Assembly: GCA_002964805.2 (NCBI GenBank)
Contig: PUDQ02000001.1
Location: 7,216,001 to 7,280,000 of the forward strand
Source of the DNA: Trametes villosa
Taxonomy: Eukaryota; Basidiomycota; Agaricomycetes; Polyporales; Polyporaceae
Length of the DNA stretch: 64,000 nucleotides
Direction of reading: 5' to 3'
A model generated the notes under the pieces. It had not been told where the DNA came from. It saw only the letters and a list, made by a program, of their open reading frames with translations, and ran no database searches. This document shows positions 9,396 to 19,646 of the stretch, one piece after another. Position numbers and translations under genes: made by a program. Numbering within the stretch: position 1 is the stretch's first letter; every line of letters starts with the position of its first letter.

Positions 9396-11634
9396 ATGTC
9401 CGAAGACGTTGCGTCAAAGCGGCTATGCTGTACCGCCGAAGTTCTCGAGGTACTTGATTCTGACACCGAGTGAGGGTAATACTTGTCCTCTTTCCTGCGC
9501 AAGTACTCACTGGACGCTCCGCAGGCTTCAGAAGAGTATCAAGCGGGACATCATAAGCCATGACAACAGAGCGGCGCAGCTCAGGTCTCAGCTCAACTCA
9601 CTGCTGCCCATCGCGAGGATACCCCCGGAAGTTCTCCTCGAAGTCTTTCTCTTCCAAGCCGCCATGCTACGCGAAGATTCTACCAAGCAGGCGCGGCTCG
9701 ACGATTACGAATGCCACAACCCATGCTACAAGTGGATGAACGTCTCCTACGTTTGTACGAGGTGGCGCCAGATCGCGCTAGACTGTCCATGGCTCTGGAC
9801 GTGGCTCGCCGTGGACCACCGCGTGGGGTCGACATTCACGGATATGATCCTCGAACGCACGCGAAGCTTTCCGTTGACCGTCATGGGTGTTGTCACCAAC
9901 GGAACCATACACTGCGCTCCGTGTATGAGCCTGGAAAGTTTCTGCTATCGGTCTGGAGACGCTGTCAGCTTGCTTGGAACTCTCGTCCCGCGGGCCCGGG
10001 AGCTGGTCGTGTTCATGGATAAAGACGAGCTCCAAGAGGCCTGGGACTCGCTCAAGACATCTGCGGAGGTCCTTGAAGACCTTCGCCTCGAAGCCTTCGG
10101 CAGCGCACGCTTCAAGAGGTCCGCTACGCATCCAGCCTGGGCAGCGGTACCGGCTGCGCCTTTCCGGGCGACTCCGCGACTCAGCTCCCTTGCTGTCGTC
10201 GGCTTCAACTTCCAGTTCACGAACCGCCTCCTACGCTCGAAGCTGCGCCACCTGGAGATCACGGCCTGTCAGTGCGGACCGCTCGATCAGGAGTCCAACC
10301 TCGAGGAGTTCCTCGCTGTCCTGCGCAAGCTGTCTCGTCTGGAAACCCTCAAGGTGGACTGGTCTGTCAAGGCACTCGCGTCGGATTCCTATGCGCCTGT
10401 GGATCTACGCGGACTCAAGCTTCTGCAAATCTCCACCGACCCTTCGGAGGCCAGCGTCATCCTCAAACATCTTCGCTTCTCCGACAAGGCGATCACACAC
10501 TACGTCTGCCCGGACGGCATGGGATCGTCTCCCGACGAACTGGAGGCCCTCGGACAAGTGTGTGCGTCCTTGCTTAAGGGATCCTCGGTTCAAGCGGTAT
10601 GGTTCGGGCCACGGCGGCCCCTCCGCAAGTCGAAGGAACCGCTCGCCGCTTGCCGCGTCTGGGTTGCAGAGAAACGCGCGACGGCAGAGGCTCCGCCCTC
10701 GGGAACTCCTTGGACCTCTTTCCCGCCTCCCACCTCGCCTCGCTTCACTGTGGAAAGTCATCAGCTTATGCTCCAGGACGCCGTCGCACTCTCCGCCTTG
10801 CTCCCTCTCAACCTGACCGGGGTGCGCTGTGTATGTATTGATGGCTTCTTCGTCGGAAACAAGTGGGCGCGGGCGCTCAGGGCTGCGAATCGCTTGACGA
10901 GCCTGCGGGTGCTCGGAGAAGCAGCCTTTGGTCTTCCCGCTACCCTCGCCCGTGGCGTCCCCGCCGTTATCCCTCCCTGGGAAGACGGTGCGTGGGATGC
11001 GAATGAGTGGGAATGGGTAGACTTCGACGACGACACTCAAATCCCGCGCACGGGAGGATCGGAGGAACCTGAGGATCTATCTTCCGTGGACGAGGATGCG
11101 GATATGGCTGATGAAGAGCAAGCTTCGGTCGACGGAGACGACGACGAAGAGGTAGGGGAAGATGATGGAGCCGTGGTCGATGCGGAGAGCCAGGGAGGCG
11201 AGGAAGTACAAGACATTGTAGACGATGGCGATGGCAGCGGCGATGGGATCGATGGCGATGATGGCAGCGGCCACGGAAGCGACGACGGCGACGACGGCGA
11301 GCCCGTCCCTCCCCTCTTCCCTCAACTCGACACAATCACCTTCGTCGGCGTCCACTTTGCCTCATCCGACGTCACGTCGGGCGCGCTGCTTGGCGGAAAA
11401 GGACACGTTCACGAGAGCCACGTTAAACGCTTCGAGGCGAAAGGAGCAAGGTACGGCTTCAGCATCCCAGCGTTCCTCAATTGCCTGCGGGTGCGACGCG
11501 CGCAGGGCGCATCCGACCTGTCCCGCGTGGCCTTCGAAGACTGCTGTGGGGCGACCGTGTCTCAGTTGGAGTCTCTAGCCGCGGAAGGTGTGGAGGTCTG
11601 GTGGGATCGAAAACGCTTCAGCAGCGAAGTCTGA
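9396..11634 (+). CDS. F-box protein 1 of tandem array (divergent member)
   Basis: Predicted 718-aa F-box protein; such proteins recruit substrates to SCF ubiquitin ligases through Skp1. My model joins exon 9396-9449 to 9532-11634 over an 82-bp intron; the short first exon is inferred because the long frame has no ATG before the F-box. An F-box-like domain lies near residues 35-125, with LLPIARIPPEVLLEVFLFQ and then VSYVCTRWRQIALDCPWLW. The middle part has leucine-rich, LRR-like spacing. About residues 525-605 are a strongly acidic Asp/Glu/Gly tract. The C-terminus ends in VEVWWDRKRF, which matches the REVWWDxKRL end of the next five genes and shows shared ancestry. It is clearly the most diverged member. 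Confidence 0.8.
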
Positions 11635-12053
11635 ATGGGTCGAGAGTAACGGTCATATAGAGAGTTCAAACTAGCTTCGTGATAATCGCTTTACGATATG
11701 TCCTTACAATTATCGTGCCCTTCATATACTCATGTCCAATATAACAGATTGACGATTCTGGCCCACTTCCATAGGCAGGCCCCAGTTCGAGACGTGTGCG
11801 TGCAACTCGGTCTTTACTCTTTTGGCAGAAGTATCTACGCAGCCGCCGACCATCGTGCTGGGCGCCTATCGTGACTTGTTACGATCTCGGAGGATGGCGC
11901 ACTCAGGCTATGTTCTCGTTGCGTTGCTTCTACCGCTTGTCATGAAGCCCTAGCCTAGTTTCCTCCCGCTTTCTTCCCTCCACGAGTCTACGCGGAACCA
12001 GACGGCTGGAGGTTGTGCCTCAGGGCGTAGCACACTTGGGCGTCTCCGTCGAC
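11635..12053. other. Spacer between F-box genes 1 and 2
   Basis: AT-richer spacer with no recognisable gene. It should hold the 3' end of F-box gene 1 and the promoter of gene 2. Confidence 0.4.
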
Positions 12054-14154
12054 ATGGGTGAAAATTCGGACGGCGTTCAATCGCGACACCAGCCTAGCTC
12101 TCCGGCCTCAATGCCACATGTCTCGTTCGTTTCTTTCTTGCATCCGACATTCCATTTGATGGCTAAGATTGAGCAGTGTGGTACCGCAGTGCATTGCGGA
12201 GGAGATCTTGTCTCATGAGAAGGAGTCCCTGCGCCTCAGGGGTGCTCTCAACGCGCATGCGCCCATCAACCGATTACCCACGGAGGTCCTCTCACTCATC
12301 TTCCTCCGCCAAGCCGCCAGCTTTCAGCAAGAGCAGTTTGCCTGCTTTCGTCACCGGTTTCACGACGACGACGACATCTCTTCACACAAGCGACTATACA
12401 CCTGGCTAGGGGTCGCGCGCGTGTGCAGGCACTGGCGTGAGGTCGCTTTGCAATGCGCTGCCCTCTGGCGCTTTCTGGCTATCGACGAGCGGGTGCCGGG
12501 AGACATCCTCAAGACCTTCGTTGCGCGCTCGCAGGGCCTTCCGCTCACCATCATCGCCCATGCGATACACGAGAACTTCCACTGCCGCGCCTGCGTCACC
12601 GCCGAAGACGCCGAGAGCAATCGCGAGGCGGGACTGGCGCTGCTGGAGCAAAGTATCGTGAGGGCGACGAAGCTCAAGCTGTACGTGTGGGGGGTCGAAT
12701 ATGAAGACTTTTGGGAAGTTCTCGCTGGTCCCGCACCCAAGCTGACGTCCCTGCACCTCGAAGCGGTAGGCGACGCAACATACTCCGCGTATGGCGGGCG
12801 GCAGCACCAGCCGGACGTGGTCGTTCCCGACCTACTCTTCGGGGAGTCTGCTCCACCTCTGCGTGTGTTGTCTCTCTGGGGCGTTGGACTGGTCTGGTCG
12901 AACAAGCTGTTCTGTGCCACGCTACTACGTCTGAAGGTGACTTCTTGCCGGGTGTTCGGTGGTATGGGGGTCCTTTTGGACGCTCTCCGCGGCATGCCCA
13001 ATCTCCGGGATCTTGCCATTGATCATGTCTCCCTCCCGAGGTCAGACCCAAACGCTCGATTTGACACAGTGGTCCTCCCATCCCTGCAACGACTGCATTT
13101 GTCGATGGGGTACAAGAGGAGCCTATCTCTGGCATCGCATCTTCGCTTTCCGCGCACCGCAACCGTTCGATTTACCGCGCAGGGGAAGAAACCATTTTCG
13201 GAGGCCGTTCTAGCCGCGTACTCCCGGGGTTTGCGCCACCTTCTCGACGGCATGCACGTGCACGCGATATCGCACCAAGACGACTACGCCTACGAAAGCA
13301 TCCAGCTTTGGGCGACAGCTCCACGACCCGCTACACATTCTTCACCGTCTACTTCTCCCGTCGACCCCGAAGAAGACGTCCCCTGGGAAACGTTCGCGGC
13401 AACCCGCCCTCGACTTCGCTTCGACTGCTTCTTCAAGAGTGGAATCGTTGGAGCGATTCTCGCTGGTCTCGACCTGCAGCACCTGCGCGTTCTCTCTGTG
13501 TGTCCGAGACTCAGCCTTGGCTATGAATGGGTGGACGCGTTTGCGTCCGCGGATCATATCACCACCCTCCGCATCCAGGGGCAAGGCGCGTTCAGCGTCG
13601 GAGCCGCGCTCGTGCGGTGGAAGAGGCCTGCCCACCTGGAACCCGAGTTGGACGAGTTCATGGAGCCGGTCCGCCGGGAAGACTGCCTCACTTTCGGCCA
13701 ACTGCCAGACGATGACCCCCGCACTGAGGATGGATACATGCCCGGTCCTCTGGTGTTCCCCTCCCTACACACGATCCGCATCGCCTCCGCCGACTTTCCC
13801 CAAGAATCGACAAAGCGGGAGCGCGAGTACCTTGGTGGCGACCCCCACATGGCGTTCTCCTGGGATTTCGTGGATGGCCCATACGGGCTCGACGTGGAGG
13901 GGTTGTTGAAGAGCCTGCGCGTACGCACGAAGAAGGGCGCAACGGAGGTCACACGTCTCGAGTTTGAGCGTTCGCAGTGCTGGGAGCGGGAGCGGCTCGC
14001 ACCGCTGGTGGGTGCGGTACGAGAGGTGTGGTGGGATAGGAAGCGTCTGGCGCCGGACGACCTCGGCGAACAGGTGGAGCTGCAGACGATCCGTAAAGTT
14101 CGCCCGACGCGTTGGGAGCGCATCGAACTGTCGGACAGCGAGCTCTCCGACTAG
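12054..14154 (+). CDS. F-box protein 2 of tandem array
   Basis: F-box protein of about 676 aa. The main exon (from about 12190 to 14154) is unambiguous: ILSHEKESLRLRGALNAHAP, then INRLPTEVLSLIFLRQAAS and VARVCRHWREVALQCAALW form the F-box region, an LRR-like body follows, and RSQCWERERLAPLV and VREVWWDRKRL close it. The first exon is uncertain. I propose 12054-12119 (starting MGENSDGV), a 70-bp intron and entry at 12190 in phase 0; the splice junction aligns loosely with the same junction in F-box genes 4-6. An acceptor at 12176 is an alternative if a phase-2 donor exists. Its paralogs lie downstream in the same orientation. Confidence 0.78.
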
Positions 14155-14599
14155 TAGCGGCGGCCATCAGCGGTATGTAACAGTATTTCCGCTCACAACG
14201 CGGTGCTTATATGACCGTCACTGCAAACTGCAGCTCTCGTCCACCGCGTCCGATCTGGGTACTGATACCTAGTGGGAAATGGCGTAGTGAACTGGTGCAA
14301 AAAGTACACTAATCTCAATGTCATATATAATCTCATCACACCTTCGTTATCGACACAATCCTACTGTAACAGACCTCTGTTTTCCTACGTAAACACGGGT
14401 ACTCCAGGGTGCCGTTTAGTGACCTTCAGCCTGGCGCCTCAGAGAAGCGCCCTGAATCAGTGAATGAATGCTGGCGCTTTTACTGGCACTTAAGCAGTCA
14501 AGCTCTCTCCCTTCCACGTCAGCTTCACAAAAACACGTACTCTTCGAGCTCTCGCCTGAGTCGTCTCATTGTGGTGTATACAACGGGTCTCCGAGTCTC
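14155..14599. other. Spacer between F-box genes 2 and 3
   Basis: I see no gene here. A 65-codon open frame ending at 14603 has no known motif. Confidence 0.4.
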
Positions 14600-16753
14600 A
14601 TGAACGCACAGAAAGCCACAACCACTATCTCCCCGCATTGACGACAGTATAGGCCACATCAGGCCTGGTTCTTAGGCTGGCGAGATGTATGTCTTCGCCT
14701 CGGATGGCTCTTGCTAAAAGATACTGACCTTTCGGTCAGGGAGAGGCAACAGATCGCGGAAGAGGTCCAGACCCATGATCAGGAATCTCTACGCCTCAGA
14801 CGAACACTCAATGCGCTCGCGCCGATCAATCAGCTTCCACCAGAGGTCCTCTCGCACATTTTCCTCCTCTACGCCGCCGATGTTCAGGAGCAACAGTTCA
14901 CAAACTTCTACCTCGGCCACTACCGCAACTATGAGACCGACTCCCACAAGCCGCTCTACACGTGGCACCGTGTCGCACAGGTGTGCCAGAGCTGGCGCCA
15001 GGTCGCCCTGAAGTGCGCTTCGTTCTGGCGCTGCCTTGTCATCGACGAGCGAGTACCAGAAGATATTCTGAAGAAGTTCCTCAAGCGGTCGCGGGAAACA
15101 CCACTCACTGTCATTGCCCATCTGATTCACCAGCACCGTCGTCCCCACTGCGACGCATGCGTGGGTGACGAGGCGGCAAGCAATCTTAACGCCGGGGTTA
15201 GGGTGCTTGGGGAAGTCACAGGGCGCATGTCCCAGCTCAACCTCTACCTGTGCAACGTCCGTTACCGTGCTGTCTGGGCGCGTCTCCTGGGGTCCGGGAG
15301 ACATCTCACCTCCCTTCATATCGAGGCGGTCATGGATGCCAGTTATGGAGAGTCGGCCTTGGACTACCACGGAACGCCGTCTGTGGTCGTCCCCGATGAC
15401 CTCTTCGTCGAGCAGCGAGCCCCCCTGCGCTCACTCTCCTTTCACGGGGTCCAATTGACGTGGTCCAACACGCTATTCTCTTCGACATTACGAAGGCTCA
15501 ATATCGCCCAGTGTCTAGTCGTCAGCGGGAAGGAGAGAGCTGCGGATATAGGAGACCTCCTCAATACCCTCCGCAGCACGCCGAACCTTGAGGCACTCGC
15601 AATCGACGTACTCCCGAACGCGCGCGCGCATGGCGAATACCTCCCCGTCGATCTTCCACGGTTGCGACAACTGTGCGTACCAAACACCCACAACAACGGC
15701 ATGTTCTTAGTGTTGCATCTACGCTTCCCACACCATGCGGCGATTCGTTTCGCCTCAGCGAAAGCTGGAACCTTCTCGGCGGAGATTCTTACCGGGTACG
15801 CCGACGGATTGCCTCGTCTATTGAACGGCATGCAAGTCTACGCGATTTCGCACCATAGCAAAGACAAGCACACGCAGTCCTGGCCTGAGTTCAAGCTCTG
15901 GGCACGCATGCAGGATCCTCAAGAGCGGTCCGAAGCCTCTACCGCTTATAGTGAAGAAACGTCCTGGGAGGAGATCTCCGTGACGCCGCCACGGCTACGC
16001 ATCGACTGCCCGCTGAACATCGGGTTAGTCCAAGCCCTCCTCCTCCGTCTCAACCTACAACACCTCCGCGTCCTGTCCGTCGCCCCGAAGTCCGTCGAAG
16101 ATCGCCTGTGGGCGGACGTCTTCTCGTTAGCAACACACATTACGTCTCTCCGCGTGCAGGGCCACGCCTCCGTTGCTCTTGGGGCTACTCTCGTGCGCTG
16201 GAAGCGGCCCGTGCGCCGTGCGCGCCCGCGCAGGAGCCGTCGCGACCACGTTGGCTTCGGTGCGCTACCTGATCGTGAGGACGACCCCCGCTCTGAGGAC
16301 GGGTACGACCCTGGTCCGCCGCTCTTCCCACTGTTGCGCACTCTTCGTATAGCGGCGGTCGACTTCCCGCTGGAACACCCGGCATGCGGGCGCCCATATC
16401 GGGGAAGCTTGGTGAGCATGTTGGCAGTGGAAGACTCAGGTGAAAGCGACTGCGAACGCCCTCCCTACGGACTCGAGGTGGCGAGCCTGCTGAAATGTCT
16501 ACGGGTGCGCGTGAAGACGGGCGCTGCGGAGGTCATGCGGCTCGAGTTCGAGCGCTCACAGTGCTGGGAGCGGGAGCGGCTCGCGCCGCTCGTGCAGGCG
16601 GTACGTGAAGTATGGTGGGACGGGGAACGACTCACACCAAGCAACTTGGGCGAGCAGGCGAGGGTGCGGCGGCGCGCGGATCTCCGCAGGTTTTCGTCCG
16701 TAGGGCTGAGCGAAAGTGATCCGTGGGATAGCGACTTTTTCACTAGTACATGA
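14600..16753 (+). pseudogene. F-box gene 3 of array: intact body, broken first exon
   Basis: The main exon, from the acceptor at 14739 to the stop at 16753, encodes about 670 residues with full similarity to its neighbours: INQLPPEVLSHIFLLYAAD and VAQVCQSWRQVALKCASFW for the F-box, an LRR-like body, then RSQCWERERLAPLV and VREVWWDGERL. The first exon looks damaged. By alignment with F-box genes 5 and 6 it runs from the ATG at 14600 to the donor at 14687. The ATG frame stops at 14639-14641, and the stretch matching the GSEAGEL end of gene 6 reads a TAG at 14673-14675 in place of Glu. No other in-frame ATG precedes the F-box. Either the gene is a recent pseudogene or it uses another start or splice. 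Confidence 0.6.
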
Positions 16754-17132
16754 GAATGTTTGGTTACGAATCACAGGATACCATATTGATGCGCAACGAT
16801 GCGGTAAAACATGCCGCTTGAGTGCAATCATGATCGCTTCGTGTGGTCCTCCTTCCCACATGCACCGAAGACGGATGCTCCTCGCGGATGACGCGCAATT
16901 GTATACAACCTCTACGGTACTCACATCAATGTCGAGTCCGGCGTCTAAGTGCGCATGTTAATCGTGTCGATCATGTCGATCACACACCATGACAGTCCGG
17001 ACCAGGCCGGTGAATTGACTAACTCTCCCTCAGCACACGTTGATCCTTCCACGACGCCCACCAAACGTCGTATACTCCTGACATCATTGTTCTGTCCCTC
17101 AGGCCTCAAGGTGAAATCGCTGCGAGGCCGTC
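16754..17132. promoter_or_regulatory. Spacer upstream of F-box gene 4 with a shared block
   Basis: No gene is seen. GGCGTCTAA at 16940-16948, followed by TGTCGATCA-like repeats near 16966-16982, resembles the better-conserved blocks upstream of F-box genes 5 and 6. Confidence 0.4.
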
Positions 17133-19290
17133 ATGAGCGCACCTAGCCTCATCTCGGTTACCCCATCTCACTCGATTGGCCAAGCCCCAGAGAACCTCAC
17201 AGAGCACGCCGGGTCCAGCTCTGAGGCTAGTGAATTGTGCGTTTTCGCTTCGTATTTTTCTTGCGAACAGGTGTTGACCTTTGCTCCACGGGGCCAGGCG
17301 AGGACTCGAAATTGCGATAGAGGCTCTGTCTCACGAGAAGGAGTCCCTACGCCTCAGAACTTTGCTGAACGCGCACGCACCCATCAACCAGCTACCTCCG
17401 GAAATCCTCTCGCTCATATTCCTTCACTACGCCGCCGCCTTCCAGGAGCAACAATTTGCCAATTTCTACGTTGGTGCCCACCGCGACGAGGAAGCCGCTG
17501 CCCACAAGCGAATCTACACGTGGCTCAGCGTCGCTCAGGTGTGCCGCGGCTGGCGCGAGGTCGCCTTGCAATGCGCCTCGCTCTGGGGCTGCCTTGTTAT
17601 TGACGAGCGTGTGCCGGAAGATGTCCTACGGACGTTTCTGGAGCGGTCGCAGGGGGTACCGCTTACCGTCATCGCCCACGCTGTCCACCACAGCTACCAC
17701 TGCGACGCCTGCGTGGATGACGTTGAAGCCGAAGGCAATCTCGAGGCAGGCTTCGACGTGCTGGGACGAATTACGGAACGCGTGACCCAGCTCAAGCTCT
17801 ACCTGTGCGAGGTCCAGTACGCCGCCGTCTGGGATCGCCTTGCGGGCTCCGGGAGGAACCTCACATCCCTGCACATCGAAGCTGTCGGGCAAGCCAGCTA
17901 CGAATCACGCTCCATCAACCTCACAATGCCATCCGTACTTGTTCCCAATGTCCTGTTCGAGGAACACCGTCCACCCCTGCGCTCCCTCTCGTTCTTCGGG
18001 GTCGGACTGGCGTGGTCCAATGCGCTATTCTCCTCGACGTTGCGAAGGCTCGACATTGCCAAATGCCTGGTCGTTGGCTGGGTCGGAATCGCGGCGGATG
18101 TGGGGGACCTCCTTCAAGCCCTTCGCAGCATGCCGAACTTGGAGGCGTTCGCAATCGACTCGGTCTCGCTCCCGGATTCGGACCCACGCACCGAATACCA
18201 GCCCGTCGATCTTCCACAGCTGCGCCACGTGTGCGTACCAATTCACCACAGGAATAGCATGACCCTGCTGCTGCATCTCCGCCTCCCGCACAACGCATCC
18301 ATCCAGTTCGCTTCCGAAGCCGCTCCACCCCAGACTCGGATGATCGCGACGGACGTCCTGGCCGGCTATACCGCTGGCCTGGCCCGCCTTTTGGACGGTA
18401 TGCAGGCCTACGCGATCTCGCACTATAGTGGCTACTCGCACGAGTACTGCAAGCTCTGGGCGAAAGTGCCGCGTCCTCGGGATCCAGCCGCACCCCCGGA
18501 CGGCTCCACCGCCCACGAGGACGAGCCCGCCTGGAAGGCGATTGCTGCGACACCGCCGCGGCTCCGCTTCGATTGCGACCTGGCAAACGGGGTGGTCCAA
18601 GCGGTCCTCCTCGGCCTCGACGTGCAGCACCTCCGTGTCCTGGCCGTCGCACCCCGGTCCATTGGCGACCGCACGTGGGCGGACGTCTTCGCGCCCGCCA
18701 CGCACATTACCTCCCTCCGCGTGCAGGAGCCAGGTGCGTTTGCGCTCGGGGCCGTACTCGCCCGCTGGAAGCGGCCTGCGCACATGAACCCCCATGGACA
18801 CCGCCGCGACCACAACGGGTTCGGCGCACTGCCCGACCGCGACGACGACCCGCGCGCGGAGGACGGGTACGCGCCCGGGCCTCTGCTCTTCCCGTGCCTG
18901 CGCACCATCTGCATCATCGCGGTCGACTTCCCGCTGGAGCGGAAGGTGCACGGGCGCGGGTACCGGCACAGCGCGCGCTTTATACTGGAGTCGGACGACA
19001 GCGACCCGGAGGGCGTCCCGTACGGGTTCGAAGTGGCGAGCCTGCTGAAGTGCCTGCGCGTGCGCGCGAAGATGGGCGCAGCGGAGGTCGTGCGGCTCGA
19101 GTTCGAGCGCTCGCAGTGCTGGGAGCGGGAGCGGCTCGCGCCGCTCGTGCGGGCGGTGCGCGAGGTGTGGTGGGACGGGAAGCGGCTCTCTCCGGGAAAC
19201 CTGGGCGAGCAGCGACGGCGTGATACCTTGAAGCGTCGACCCATCAGGCTGAGCGAGAGCGATCCGTCCGATAGTGCCTACTCCGACTGA
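17133..19290 (+). CDS. F-box protein 4 of tandem array
   Basis: Predicted 698-aa F-box protein. Exon 17133-17236 ends in phase 2 within a SSEASEL stretch, a 61-bp intron follows (17237-17297), and exon 17298-19290 enters as RGLEIAIEALSHEKESLR. The two-exon structure and junction are the same as in genes 5 and 6. The F-box region (about residues 60-145) reads INQLPPEILSLIFLHYAAA and VAQVCRGWREVALQCASLW. The body has leucine-rich spacing, and the end carries RSQCWERERLAPLV and VREVWWDGKRL. The substrate-binding part is presumably the LRR-like body. The 3' half is very GC-rich and nearly collinear with its paralogs, which fits recent duplication or gene conversion. Confidence 0.85.
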
Positions 19291-19646
19291 AGTTGTATTT
19301 TGCAAGAGTTTTCATAATCCGCGCTGATCCAAACTGTATGGACGCACTATTTCTTGCATGCGGTCTTCCTCGCGTTTAGCTGAAGCCTGAAGGTGCCGGC
19401 CTCTGCGAGCTCGGCCTAGGCCTGATGATGTTAGCTCGGAAGACTGCCTATAGCGATCACGACGTCAAGTCAGGCGTCTAAACAGATTATGAGTGTCGAT
19501 CACGCACCTTGCTAGACTCAGGCCCGCTGTCGCCGAGCGAGCGATTCAAGACCGTCCATACGTCGTTTCTTCCTTCGACATCGTCTTCGCAGAGTGGTTG
19601 AAGGCTACACGCTCCTCTCCCCAATACGAACCGAATCGGGGCCTAC
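19291..19646. promoter_or_regulatory. Upstream block of F-box gene 5 shared with gene 6
   Basis: This spacer contains GGCGTCTAAACAG (19473-19485), TGTCGATCA just after it, CTTGCTAG, and CGTTTCTTCCTTCGACATC (19564-19582). All recur in the same order upstream of F-box gene 6. The last block starts 83 bp before the ATG in both genes, so the duplication unit included the promoter. Confidence 0.6.

Noticed and set aside
18025..19305. 426-codon minus-strand open frame
   Set aside because: Antisense to F-box gene 4, whose coding sense is proven by its paralogs; the frame is open only because third positions are GC-rich.
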